Assembly: GCA_008638415.1 (NCBI GenBank)
Contig: VWVT01000003.1
Span: 372,001-436,000, forward strand
Source: Nocardiopsis sinuspersici
Lineage (GTDB): Bacteria; Actinomycetota; Actinomycetes; Streptosporangiales; Streptosporangiaceae
Reading direction: 5' to 3'
DNA length: 64,000 nucleotides
A program made the position numbers and the translations under genes. The notes beneath the pieces are model-generated. The model ran no database searches. It saw only the letters and a program-made list of their open reading frames with translations, and was not told the DNA's origin. Below are positions 7,774 to 16,513 of the stretch, one piece after another (the stretch's first letter is position 1; every line of letters starts with the position of its first letter).

Positions 7774-9441
7774 ATGTTCGCGAAGTCTTCCCGAAAGCCG
7801 CTGGCCCTCCTGGCCGCCGCGGCGGCGCTCACGCTGGTGGCCACGGCGTGTGCCGAGAGCACCCGAGACGACGGCGGATCCGATGCGTCGGAACCGTTCG
7901 TCTTCGCCTCCGCAGGCGACATCAAGACCCTCGACCCCTTCCTCACCAGCGACGGTGAGACCTTCCGCTACAGCCGACAGGTCTTCGAGACCCTCCTGGA
8001 GCACGAGTCGGGCGGAAGCGAGATCGTCGGCGGACTGGCCGAGGAATGGGAGCAGTCCGAGGACGGCACCGAATGGACCTTCCACCTGCGTGAGGGCGTT
8101 CTCTTCCACGACGGGGACGAGCTCGACGCCGAGGCGGTCTGCGCCAACTTCGAGCGGTGGTACAACCTCTCGGGCGGATACCAGAGCTCGAACAACTCCT
8201 ATTACTGGCAGTCGATCTTCGGCGGTTTCGCGGAGAACGAGAGCGAGGACATCCCCGAGCCCAAGTTCGTCTCCTGCGAGGCCCCGGAGGAACTGACCGC
8301 GGTCATCACGATCGACGAGTACTCCTCGGTCTTCCCGGGCGGTTTCAGCCTCGCCGCGTTCGGCATCATGAGCCCCAGCACCCTGGAGGCCGTCGCCGAC
8401 GCGGAGATCAGCGGGGAGGAGGGCAACTACACCCTCCCCGAGTACACCCAGAAGGCCGGGACGGTCGCGGGCACCGGCCCGTTCACCGTCCAGGAGTGGG
8501 ACCACGACCAGGCCGCGGTGACCCTCGAGCGCTTCGACGACTACTGGGGCGACCCCGCGGGCTTCGAGACGATGATCCTGCGCGCCATCCCGGACGAGAC
8601 CGCACGGCGCCAGGCGCTGGAGGCCGGTGACATCCACGGCTACGACCTGGTCGCGCCCGCCGACGTGGACCCGCTGACCGAGGCCGACTTCCAGGTGCCC
8701 ACCCGCGACGTGTTCAACATCCTGTACATGGCCTACCAGCAGGAGGCCAACGAGGCCCTCGCCGACCTGGAGGTGCGCCAGGCCCTCGCGCACGCCGTGG
8801 ACCGCCAGCGCATCGTCGACACGATCCTCCCCGAGGGCGGTGAGGTCGCGACGCAGTTCCACCCCGACACCCTCGACGGCTGGTCCCCGGACGTGAAGAC
8901 CTACGAGTACGACCCCGAGCTGGCCAAGGAGATGCTGGCCGACGCCGGGCAGGAGGACCTGACCCTGGAGTTCTGCTACCCGACCGACGTCACCCGCCCC
9001 TACATGCCCGCGCCGCGCGACATCTTCGACGTCATCGCCTCGGACCTGGAGGCGGTCGGCGTCACCGTGGAGCCGGTCACCTACGAGTGGACCGAGTACA
9101 TCCCCAAGACCAACTCCGGTGAGTGCCCGCTGTACCTGCTCGGCTGGACCGGCGACTACAACGACGCCTACAACTTCATCGGCACCTGGTTCTCCGGGTA
9201 CAACAGCGAGTTCGGCTTCCGCGACGAGGACCTGTTCGCGGCCATGGAGGAGGCGAGCGGCAACCCGAACGACGAGGAGCGCGTCGCCGCCTACCAGGAC
9301 CTGAACGAGCAGATCATGGACATCCTGCCGGGGCTGCCCATCTCCAGCTCCCCGCCCTCCATCGCCTTCGCCCCGAACGTCAACCCGCCCAACGTCAGCC
9401 CGCTGACCCAGGAGAACTTCGCCGAGGCCTCCTGGAAGTAG
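7774..9441 (+). CDS. ABC transporter substrate-binding lipoprotein, family 5 (peptide-type)
   Basis: A 555-residue lipoprotein. The signal peptide ends in LVATAC, with the lipidated cysteine at residue 26. The body shows SBP family 5 features: ASAGDIKTLDPFLTSDGETF, LAEEWEQSEDGTEWTFHLREGVLFHDG and YLLGWTGDYNDAYNF. It would capture peptides or similar ligands outside the cell for the permeases encoded downstream. GAGGTGG precedes ATG 7774. A hairpin at 9466-9496 separates it from the permease genes, which probably lets it be made in excess. The substrate cannot be read from sequence. Confidence 0.93.
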   Translation: MFAKSSRKPLALLAAAAALTLVATACAESTRDDGGSDASEPFVFASAGDIKTLDPFLTSDGETFRYSRQVFETLLEHESGGSEIVGGLAEEWEQSEDGTEWTFHLREGVLFHDGDELDAEAVCANFERWYNLSGGYQSSNNSYYWQSIFGGFAENESEDIPEPKFVSCEAPEELTAVITIDEYSSVFPGGFSLAAFGIMSPSTLEAVADAEISGEEGNYTLPEYTQKAGTVAGTGPFTVQEWDHDQAAVTLERFDDYWGDPAGFETMILRAIPDETARRQALEAGDIHGYDLVAPADVDPLTEADFQVPTRDVFNILYMAYQQEANEALADLEVRQALAHAVDRQRIVDTILPEGGEVATQFHPDTLDGWSPDVKTYEYDPELAKEMLADAGQEDLTLEFCYPTDVTRPYMPAPRDIFDVIASDLEAVGVTVEPVTYEWTEYIPKTNSGECPLYLLGWTGDYNDAYNFIGTWFSGYNSEFGFRDEDLFAAMEEASGNPNDEERVAAYQDLNEQIMDILPGLPISSSPPSIAFAPNVNPPNVSPLTQENFAEASWK

Positions 9442-9465
9442 CCTGACCCGCTCCCAGGAGAGGGA

Positions 9466-9496
9466 GGGCCCGGCCGGCCCCGAGCCGGTCGGGCCC
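9466..9496 (+). terminator. Intercistronic hairpin after the binding-protein gene
   Basis: GGGCCCGGCCGGC (9466-9478) pairs with 9484-9496 through 13 bp including one G-U pair, with a 5-nt loop. No T-tract follows. It probably protects or partly terminates the binding-protein transcript, as in many ABC operons. Confidence 0.5.
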
Positions 9497-9653
9497 GTGC
9501 ATTGCCCGGGGCACCGCGCCGCGGCCGCGCCACACGCGCGGGGCACGCGTGCCCCCCTAGGGCCCACGTCCCCACAGCCCCCGAACTCCCCGCCACACCC
9601 CGGCGGGGGCGCTTCGCGTCCATCGTTCCCACCACTGGCGAAAGGCGGCGAAG

Positions 9654-10658
9654 GTGCTGCGATTCATCGTCAGGCGTCTCCTTCAGCTGATCCCGACACT
9701 GGGCGGCCTGTCGATCCTGCTGTTCGTCTGGCTGCAACGGCTGCCGGGCGGACCGGAGTACGCCCTCCTCCCCGACGACGCGACGGCCGAACAGCGCGCC
9801 GAACTGCGTCGGTCCCTGGGCCTGGACGAACCTGTCATGGTTCAGTACCTGGCCTTCCTGCGCCGTATCGCCCAAGGCGACCTCGGCACCTCGCTCACCA
9901 CCGGAAGGGCGGTCACCGAGGAGTTCCTCACGCGCTTCCCGGCCACGGTGGAGCTGTCGGTGACCGCGATGCTGATCGCCGTCACCGCCGGGATCCCCCT
10001 CGGCTACCTCGCCGCGCGCAGACGCGGCTCCGTACTGGACGTCGCGGCCGTCGGCGGATCCCTCCTGGGCATCTGCACACCGGTGTTCTTCCTCGCCTTC
10101 ATCCTGAAGGTGGTCTTCGCCGAGAAGCTGGGGATACTCCCCTCGGCCTTCCGGCTCTCGCCCGGGACGAACCGCACCGACCTCAGCGGCCTCGTCGTCC
10201 TCGACGGCCTCCGGACCGGGGAGTTCGACGTGGTGTGGAACGCCCTGCTCCACCTGGCGCTGCCCGGGGTCGCCCTGGCCTCGATCCCGCTCGCCGTGAT
10301 CGTCCGGATGACCCGGGCCAGTGTCCTGGAGGTGGTCGGCGAGGACTACGTGCGCACCGCCAACGCCAAGGGCCTGCACCGCAACACCGTGCGAACCCGC
10401 CACGTGATGCGCAACGCCCTGCTCCCCGTGGTCACCTCGGTCGGCCTGCTCACCGGAGCCCTGTTCTCCGGTGCGGTGCTCACCGAGAGCGTCTTCGCCT
10501 TCCCCGGTATCGGCTCGTTCATCTACGAGGCCACGCAGACCCGCGACTACCCGGTCCTCACCGGGTTCATCCTGCTCATCGCGACCATGTACGTGTTCAT
10601 CAACCTGCTGGTGGACATCTCCTACAGCCTCCTCGACCCGAGAGTGCGGGCCCAGTGA
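9654..10658 (+). CDS. ABC transporter permease, DppB/OppB type
   Basis: A 334-residue permease beginning at GTG 9654 with MLRFIVRRLLQLIPTLGGLSIL, the standard DppB N-terminus. Six hydrophobic segments are visible, and the EAA-loop region reads SVLEVVGEDYVRTANAKGLH, the contact site for the ATPases. It ends DPRVRAQ, also typical. Its stop codon overlaps the next permease start (TGATG). With its partner it forms the membrane channel of the importer. Confidence 0.94.
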   Translation: MLRFIVRRLLQLIPTLGGLSILLFVWLQRLPGGPEYALLPDDATAEQRAELRRSLGLDEPVMVQYLAFLRRIAQGDLGTSLTTGRAVTEEFLTRFPATVELSVTAMLIAVTAGIPLGYLAARRRGSVLDVAAVGGSLLGICTPVFFLAFILKVVFAEKLGILPSAFRLSPGTNRTDLSGLVVLDGLRTGEFDVVWNALLHLALPGVALASIPLAVIVRMTRASVLEVVGEDYVRTANAKGLHRNTVRTRHVMRNALLPVVTSVGLLTGALFSGAVLTESVFAFPGIGSFIYEATQTRDYPVLTGFILLIATMYVFINLLVDISYSLLDPRVRAQ

Positions 10659-11710
10659 TGCCGACGACACCGAGCTCCCAGAACCGGTCCGAATCCAGGG
10701 AGGGCACGAAGGCCCCGGAGCCCGCGGACTCCCGTGACGGGCACACGCCCCTGCTGGGGCGCAGGGCGGCCAAGGTCGACCGGCTCGCCGAACTCATGGG
10801 CCGCCGCGAGGAGGGCGGGCACGGCGCAGGGGTCTGGCGCACCGCGTTCGACCGCATGCGCCGCAGTCCCATGGCCATCACCGGCGCCGTCATCGTCGCG
10901 GTGTTCGTCGTCGTGGCCCTGTTCTCGCCGGTCATCGCCCCGTACGAGCCCGTGGCCCAGACATGGGGCGACGAGGTCTTTCCCAACCGCAGCGTGTTCG
11001 TCGGCCCGCGCGCCGAGAACTGGCTCGGCCTGGACAACCTCGGCCGCGACCAGTTCTCCCGGATGGTGATCGGCGCGCGCCAGACCCTCCTGGTCGGCGT
11101 GGTCGCCACCCTGGTCGGCTTCGGCGTCGGCGCGCTGCTCGGCGGCGCGGCCGGGGCCGCGGCGGTCCTGGGCGGCCGGTGGGGGCGCCAGGTCGACAAC
11201 CTCGTCATGCGCGTCATCGACATGATGCTGGCGCTGCCCACCCTGCTGCTCGCGGTCACCGTCGCCGCCCTCGTCGGCCCCAGCCTCACCACGGTCATGA
11301 TCGCGGTCGGCGTCGCCCAGGTCCCGATCTTCGCGCGCCTCCTGCGCGGCGCGATGCTCTCCCAGGGCAGCCGCGACTACGTGCTGGCCGCCCGCGCTCT
11401 GGGCGTGCGCAAGCACAGGATCGCGCTCGTGCACATCCTGCCCAACTCGCTCGGCCCGGTGATCGTGCAGTCCACGCTCACCCTGGCCACCGCCATCATC
11501 GACGCGGCGGCCCTGTCCTACCTGGGCCTGGGCAACCCGGACCCGGCCTTCCCCGAGTGGGGGACCATGCTCGCCGACGCACAGCGGTTCCTGTCCAGCG
11601 CGCCGCAGTTGGCCGTGTACCCGGCGCTGGCCATCATCGTCACCGCCCTGGGCTTCACCCTGCTGGGTGAGGCGATGCGGGAGGCACTCGACCCCAAGCT
11701 GAGGAAGTGA
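10658..11710 (+). CDS. ABC transporter permease, DppC/OppC type
   Basis: A 350-residue permease whose ATG overlaps the stop of the DppB-type gene. An unusually long hydrophilic N-terminus (about 70 residues) precedes FDRMRRSPMAITGAVIVAVFV, the usual DppC start. The EAA loop reads SRDYVLAARALGVRKHRIALVHILPN, and it ends LGEAMREALDPKLRK as expected. It pairs with the DppB-type protein in the inner channel. Confidence 0.94.
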   Translation: MPTTPSSQNRSESREGTKAPEPADSRDGHTPLLGRRAAKVDRLAELMGRREEGGHGAGVWRTAFDRMRRSPMAITGAVIVAVFVVVALFSPVIAPYEPVAQTWGDEVFPNRSVFVGPRAENWLGLDNLGRDQFSRMVIGARQTLLVGVVATLVGFGVGALLGGAAGAAAVLGGRWGRQVDNLVMRVIDMMLALPTLLLAVTVAALVGPSLTTVMIAVGVAQVPIFARLLRGAMLSQGSRDYVLAARALGVRKHRIALVHILPNSLGPVIVQSTLTLATAIIDAAALSYLGLGNPDPAFPEWGTMLADAQRFLSSAPQLAVYPALAIIVTALGFTLLGEAMREALDPKLRK

Positions 11711-11712
11711 CC

Positions 11713-12822
11713 ATGAGTTCCAGCACGCCGCTGCTCGCGGTGGACGAGCTGTCCGTGGTGTTCGGCGGACACGGCTCCGACGAGGTGCGGGCCGTGGACG
11801 GGGTGTCCTTCACCCTGGAGGAGGGGCGGGTGACCGGCCTGGTCGGCGAGTCCGGCTGCGGCAAGAGCGTCACCTCGCTCGCCCTCATGGGCCTGCTCCC
11901 CGACCGGGGGGTACGCGTCGGCGGCAGCGCCGTCATGCAGGTGCCCGGGGGGACGGCCGACCTGCTGAAGCTGTCGCAGAGGCGCATGCGCGACCTGCGC
12001 GGCTCGCAGATGGCGATGATCTTCCAGGACCCGCTCAGCTCCCTCAACCCCGTGGTGCCCATCGGCCGCCAGGTCACCGAGATCCTCCGCAGGCACCGGG
12101 GCATGCGCGGGTCGGCCGCCGCCAAGGAGGCCGCCGAACTGCTGGACCGGGTGGGCATCCCCGACCCGGAGCGGCGGCTGCGCGAGTACCCGCACCAGTT
12201 GTCGGGCGGCATGCGCCAGCGCGCGCTCATCGCCATGGCGGTGGCCTGCCGGCCCCGCGTGATGATCGCCGACGAGCCCACCACCGCCCTGGACGTCACC
12301 ATCCAGGCGCAGATCCTGGAGCTGCTCAAGAACCTGGTCACCGAGGAGGGCACCGCCCTGCTGATGATCACCCACGACCTGGGCGTGGTCGCCGGGCTGT
12401 GCGACGACATCAACGTCCTGTACGCGGGCCGGGCGGTGGAGAAGGCGCCGCGCGCGCCGCTGTTCGCCCAGCCCACCCACCCCTACACGGTCGGCCTGCT
12501 GGGCTCCATCCCCCGGTTGGACGCCCCACGGGGAGAGCCGCTCACCCCCATCCGGGGATCGATCAACGACAACATCGCATGGACGCGGGGCTGCGCGTTC
12601 GCGCCCCGCTGCGACCACTACACGATGGAGTGCCTGCAGGGGCCGCCGGACCTCGTGGCGGTGGGCGCCGCCGCCGGTGTGGAGGGCGGCGGCGGGAGCA
12701 CCGGCGCCGCGGCGGAGCACGTGCACCGGTGCGTCAACCCCGTCCGCGGCGCGGACACGGCGGACCGGTCCGCGCCGGAGAGCCCGGCCGCGGTCGGCGA
12801 AGACGAGGAGGCGCAGGGATGA
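11713..12822 (+). CDS. ABC transporter ATP-binding protein, DppD/OppD type
   Basis: A 369-residue ATPase: Walker A GESGCGKS, signature LSGGMRQRALIAMA, Walker B VMIADEPTTALD and the H-loop MITHDLGVV. The C-terminal oligopeptide-transporter extension has the Cys pattern RGCAFAPRCDHYTMEC, which in relatives can hold an iron-sulfur cluster. ATG 11713 is preferred over a GTG at 11707 because GAGGAAG precedes it. It overlaps the downstream ATPase gene by ATGA. An Ala/Gly-rich insert near the C-terminus looks species-specific. Confidence 0.94.
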   Translation: MSSSTPLLAVDELSVVFGGHGSDEVRAVDGVSFTLEEGRVTGLVGESGCGKSVTSLALMGLLPDRGVRVGGSAVMQVPGGTADLLKLSQRRMRDLRGSQMAMIFQDPLSSLNPVVPIGRQVTEILRRHRGMRGSAAAKEAAELLDRVGIPDPERRLREYPHQLSGGMRQRALIAMAVACRPRVMIADEPTTALDVTIQAQILELLKNLVTEEGTALLMITHDLGVVAGLCDDINVLYAGRAVEKAPRAPLFAQPTHPYTVGLLGSIPRLDAPRGEPLTPIRGSINDNIAWTRGCAFAPRCDHYTMECLQGPPDLVAVGAAAGVEGGGGSTGAAAEHVHRCVNPVRGADTADRSAPESPAAVGEDEEAQG

Positions 12823-13925
12823 GCCTGCTGCGGATCAACGACCTCAAGGTGCACTTCCCCATCCGTCGGGGTGTGCTCTTCGACCGCACCGTCGGCCACG
12901 TGCGCGCGGTCGACGGAGTGAGCCTGCAGATCCGGAAGGGCCAGACCTACGGCCTGGTCGGCGAGTCCGGATGCGGCAAGACCACCCTGGGCCGGGCCGT
13001 GCTGCGGCTGGTGGACATCACCGAGGGCGAGGTGCTCTTCGACGGCCGGGACCTGGCCGGGCTGGACGGCGAGTCGATGCGCCGCGAGCGCAAGAACCTC
13101 CAGATGGTGTTCCAGGACCCCCTGGGCAGCCTCAACCCCCGGCAGAACATCGGCTCCATCCTCCTGGAGGGCCTACAGACCCACGGGATCGGCGGACCCG
13201 CCGAGGGGGAGGGGCCGCCGGAGGGCCGGAAGCGGCGCGCCCTGGTGCTGGAGGACCAGCGCAGGCGCGTGGTCGAGGCCCTGGAGAGGGTGGGCCTGTC
13301 GGCGAAGGCGCTCACCCGCTACCCGCACGAGTTCTCCGGAGGGCAGCGCCAGCGCATCGGCATCGCCCGCGCGCTGGTGCTGGAGCCCGACCTGATCATC
13401 TGCGACGAACCGGTGTCGGCGCTGGACGTGTCGATCCAGGCCCAGGTGCTCAACCTGCTGGAGAAGCTGCAGGGCGAGCTGGGACTGACCTACCTGGTGA
13501 TCGCGCACGACCTGGCGGTGGTCCGCCACGTCAGCGACGTGGTCGGAGTGATGTACCTGGGCGGGCTGGTGGAGGAGGCCTCCGGCGACGACCTGTACGA
13601 GACGCCGATGCACCCGTACACGCGGTCGCTGATGTCGGCGGTGCCGGTCCCGGACCCGCGGGTGGAGGACACCCGCGAGCGCATCCTGCTCGCAGGGGAC
13701 CTGCCCTCACCCGCCGACCCGCCGACGGGGTGCCGGTTCCACACCCGCTGCCCGTGGCGGCAGGAGGAGCGGTGCGATACCGAGCGGCCCGAACTGCGCC
13801 CGGTCGGGGACGCCGCCGGGGGCGGCACCCACCGGGTGGCCTGCCACTACGCCGAACAGATCCTCTCCGGTGAGATCCGGCCCAACGAGGAGATGGCCGA
13901 GCGCATCGTGCACGGCGCCGGCTGA
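12819..13925 (+). CDS. ABC transporter ATP-binding protein, DppF/OppF type
   Basis: A 368-residue ATPase starting MSLLRINDLKVHFPIRRGVL. It has Walker A GESGCGKTT, signature FSGGQRQRIGIARAL, Walker B LIICDEPVSALD and the Cys-rich C-terminal motif GCRFHTRCPWRQEERC. The start overlaps the previous stop (ATGA). It forms a heterodimer with the DppD-type subunit to power the importer. A strong terminator follows at 13933, closing the five-gene unit. Confidence 0.95.
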   Translation: MSLLRINDLKVHFPIRRGVLFDRTVGHVRAVDGVSLQIRKGQTYGLVGESGCGKTTLGRAVLRLVDITEGEVLFDGRDLAGLDGESMRRERKNLQMVFQDPLGSLNPRQNIGSILLEGLQTHGIGGPAEGEGPPEGRKRRALVLEDQRRRVVEALERVGLSAKALTRYPHEFSGGQRQRIGIARALVLEPDLIICDEPVSALDVSIQAQVLNLLEKLQGELGLTYLVIAHDLAVVRHVSDVVGVMYLGGLVEEASGDDLYETPMHPYTRSLMSAVPVPDPRVEDTRERILLAGDLPSPADPPTGCRFHTRCPWRQEERCDTERPELRPVGDAAGGGTHRVACHYAEQILSGEIRPNEEMAERIVHGAG

Positions 13926-13932
13926 ACCCGCC

Positions 13933-13972
13933 GGCGGGGGCGGCCGTCCGAGCCAGGGCGGCCGCCCCCGCC
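13933..13972 (+). terminator. Terminator of the ABC importer operon
   Basis: A perfect 13-bp stem: GGCGGGGGCGGCC at 13933-13945 pairs with 13960-13972 across a 14-nt loop, 7 bp after the last ATPase stop codon. Confidence 0.75.
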
Positions 13973-14134
13973 GCACGGGAGAGGGCCACCGCGCGGCGGC
14001 CCGCCTTGGGCCGCCGGACCGCCGAGAGGCCGGGACGCCTCCCGACGAGGGGGCCGACCCCGGCCGGCGCCTGCCCGTACCGGTCGGCCCGATCAGCGCC
14101 AGGACCCGCCGCAGGCCCCCGGAGGTCTCCTCCG

Positions 14135-14332
14135 TCACCGCCGGAACCCGCCGCGCCCGTGCAGGTAGTCGGCCAGTTCCTGGATGTTGCGCTCGCTGTT
14201 GCCGGTGCGGCGGTCCAGGACGTCGGCGGGGGCGGTGCGCGAGGCGGTGGACCCGTAGTCGTCGGGGCGCGGGGGAGCCCGTCCGGCCGGCCGTCGGCGC
14301 AGCGTGCGGGCGATGGCCATGACACGTGTCAT
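14135..14332 (-). CDS. Small hypothetical protein
   Basis: A 65-residue basic frame with an ordered-looking C-terminus (DVLDRRTGNSERNIQELADYLHGRGG) and an Arg-rich N-terminus. A second in-frame ATG at 14320 is also possible. No family is recognised. It is the best coding candidate in the roughly 580-bp space between the importer operon and the next small gene, but it could be spurious. Confidence 0.4.
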   Translation of the reverse strand: MTRVMAIARTLRRRPAGRAPPRPDDYGSTASRTAPADVLDRRTGNSERNIQELADYLHGRGGFRR

Positions 14333-14509
14333 CCCGAAGCCGCCGAATCCTCACGGTCCACAGGTGACAGCGGCGACTTCCGCCGGGACGCCGCCCGCGA
14401 CAGCCTGGGGACACGGCTTTCGGCCGTCCCCGACCCAGGCCACCGGCCCCCGGCCACGACCGGAACCCCGGTCCCGACCACCGCGTCCGATCCGGTGACG
14501 ACTCTCCCG

Positions 14510-14860
14510 ATGGTGGTGTCTCCGCTCATGCTGCTGATCTCCCTCCTACTGCGCCACCGCACCCGGATCGCCCGGCGCCTGCTGGAACGGCTGCGGTCCC
14601 TGGCCCTGTCCCTGTCCCTGGGATCCACGGCCTGGCCGGCCGCGGGGCGGCGCTGGGGCGACTGGGCGGCGGCTCCGACGGTCCTGTGGGCGCTGTGCGC
14701 GGGCCTGGCGGCCGCGGGGATCACCGTCGGCGTGTGGCACGTCCTCCGGGCCGGGGCCGGGGGACGGCGCCGGCCGCACGTGTCGGTGTTCGTCCTGTCG
14801 GTGGTGTTCTCCCTGACGCTCGGCTCCCTGATGGCGTGGAGCGTGGCCGTGGCGGTCTGA
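14510..14860 (+). CDS. Small putative membrane protein
   Basis: A 116-residue frame beginning MVVSPLMLLISLLLRHRTRI. It has a hydrophobic N-terminal segment, then AAPTVLWALCAGLAAAGITVGVW and a C-terminal FVLSVVFSLTLGSLMAWSVAVAV, giving two to three predicted membrane spans. No family is recognised, no ribosome site is clear and an internal ATG at 14528 is an alternative start. Coding status is uncertain. Confidence 0.4.
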   Translation: MVVSPLMLLISLLLRHRTRIARRLLERLRSLALSLSLGSTAWPAAGRRWGDWAAAPTVLWALCAGLAAAGITVGVWHVLRAGAGGRRRPHVSVFVLSVVFSLTLGSLMAWSVAVAV

Positions 14861-15024
14861 CCCGGCGGGGAGGCGGGAGGGAAAGGCAGGTGGGAACCGA
14901 TGTTTCTTTGACGATCTGTGATGCGTGTACCGGTGCGGGGAGGGGGGAAGGAAGATAAGTTTGACTCGCGCTTTAACGTGAGCCCGCCCAGCCCCCGCGG
15001 GCATCTCTACCAACAGGAGTCCCC

Positions 15025-15828
15025 TTGTCCCCCAACCCTGGTACGGGCGCGTTCGGTGCCCGTCTCCTGCTCGGTGCCGCACTGGTCGCGGGCACCGTTC
15101 TCGGCGGCGCCTCCACGGCGTTCGCCAGCCCCGGCCCCGGTACTCCCGGTGACAACGGAACCATCAAGGTCCACAACCCGGGAACCCCCGACGAGGACAA
15201 CAGCAACATCCCCAAGGTCTGCGACTTCCAGCTCACCGCCTTCAACTTCGACAGTGCCCAGGAGGCCGCCTGGGAGATCGTGATCAAGCTTGAGGAGGGC
15301 GGCTGGTCGAAGGAGCCCGTGCTGGAGGGCGCCATCACCCTGAACGACGAGGGTGCGGGCACCACCGAGGTCCTCGACCTCCCCGACGGCCAGTACAAGC
15401 TCTACTGGGAGAACACCAAGAACGAGAAGCACAAGGTCTTCAAGGTCAGGTGCGAGGACCCGGAGGACCCGAAGGACCCGAAGCCGACCACCCCCGAGGA
15501 GACCCCCGGCGAGGAGCCCACCACGCCTCCGGGCGAGGAGGAGACCCCGGGCGAGTCCCCCGACCCGACGGACCCGGCCGGTCCGGTCGACCCGGAGGAG
15601 CCGACCGTTCCCGAGGAGGCCGACGGCGCGACCGAGCCGACGCCCGGCCCCGACGCTCCCGAGGCCGATGACGGGAAGGCCCCGGCCGACGAGGAGGCCG
15701 CTCCCAGCCTTCCCGTGACCGGTGCGGCCCTGACCGCCCTGGTGGCCGCCGGAGCCGTCGCCGTCGCCGGCGGTGGCGCGGCCGTCTACTTCACCCGCAA
15801 GCGCAAGGGCGCCGACGCGCAGGAGTAG
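15025..15828 (+). CDS. Secreted LPXTG cell-wall-anchored protein
   Basis: A 267-residue surface protein starting at TTG 15025, with CAGGAG 5 bp upstream. It has a Sec signal peptide (about residues 1-36, ending ASTAFA), a globular domain with CDFQLTAFNFDSAQEAAWEIV, then a long Pro/Glu/Thr-rich stalk from about residue 145 (repeats of PTTPEE, PGEE, DPTDPAGPVDPEEP). The C-terminus is a sorting signal: LPVTG, a hydrophobic stretch and KRKGADAQE. A sortase would link it to peptidoglycan, the stalk holding the domain beyond the wall. The domain has two cysteines that could pair. Ligand unknown. Confidence 0.92.
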   Translation: MSPNPGTGAFGARLLLGAALVAGTVLGGASTAFASPGPGTPGDNGTIKVHNPGTPDEDNSNIPKVCDFQLTAFNFDSAQEAAWEIVIKLEEGGWSKEPVLEGAITLNDEGAGTTEVLDLPDGQYKLYWENTKNEKHKVFKVRCEDPEDPKDPKPTTPEETPGEEPTTPPGEEETPGESPDPTDPAGPVDPEEPTVPEEADGATEPTPGPDAPEADDGKAPADEEAAPSLPVTGAALTALVAAGAVAVAGGGAAVYFTRKRKGADAQE

Positions 15829-15843
15829 GAACCGCCAGTCATG

Positions 15844-15873
15844 AGGGGGCGGCCACGATCGCGGCCGCCCCCT
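15844..15873 (+). terminator. Terminator after the LPXTG gene
   Basis: A perfect 11-bp stem AGGGGGCGGCC (15844-15854) pairs with 15863-15873 around an 8-nt loop and is followed by TTCTGT, 15 bp after the stop codon. Confidence 0.75.
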
Positions 15874-16066
15874 TCTGTGCGTCCGGTCCCGCGCGTTTCC
15901 ACGCCCGCGCGGCTCCGGTACCCGCACGGCGACGGCTGTGCCGTTGCCCACGCCGGGCCACGGAACAGCAGGTGGAACCGGTGGGGGACCGGGACCGCTC
16001 CCGGTGGACCGGAGAAACACCGGGGAGGGCCGGGAGAAACCGTCCGGCGCCGGGCACGATGGTGGC

Positions 16067-16435
16067 ATGAGGCCTTCACTGGACACCGTCCCGGGCACCG
16101 GGGCGTTCCTGTACGACCGGGACTGCGGTTTCTGCAGGCGTTCGGTCGTCCTCGCCCGCGACCGGCTGCGCGTGCGCAGCCGCTTCGTGGCCTGGCAGGA
16201 CTTCGACCTCGACTCGGCGGGCCTGACCCCGGAGCAGACCGACGCCAGCGCCTGGTTCGTGTACGCGGACGGGCGCCGCTTCTCGGGCGGCGACGCCGTC
16301 GCCGAGCTCCTGCTCCACGGGCGGCCCCTCACCCGGCCGCTGGGCCGCCTGGCGCGCTTTCCGCTGCTGCGCGTGCTCAACCGGGCCGCCTACCGCTGGG
16401 TGTCCGCCAACCGCCACCGCCTCCCCCTGCCGTAG
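16067..16435 (+). CDS. DCC-family (DUF393) thiol-disulfide oxidoreductase-like protein
   Basis: A 122-residue protein with the family-defining DRDCGFCRRSV near the N-terminus (DxxCxxC, reactive cysteines) and the conserved LLHGRPLTRPLGRLARFPLLRVLNRAAY region later. DCC proteins have a thioredoxin-like fold and are presumed disulfide oxidoreductases, but substrates are unknown. It stands alone; the convergent neighbour is an uncharacterised conserved gene. The ATG at 16067 is the start that gives the normal family length. Confidence 0.88.
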   Translation: MRPSLDTVPGTGAFLYDRDCGFCRRSVVLARDRLRVRSRFVAWQDFDLDSAGLTPEQTDASAWFVYADGRRFSGGDAVAELLLHGRPLTRPLGRLARFPLLRVLNRAAYRWVSANRHRLPLP

Positions 16436-16513
16436 CCCCCGCGGCCTCGGCCCCGTCCGCCGGCGAACGGGAGGCACGGACGCACCCGCGCGCACGCGGT
16501 CCCCGTCGGACGC

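Noticed and set aside
7513-9567. A 684-codon minus-strand frame opposite the binding-protein gene
   Set aside because: It is antisense to a clear lipoprotein gene and has no recognisable domain.
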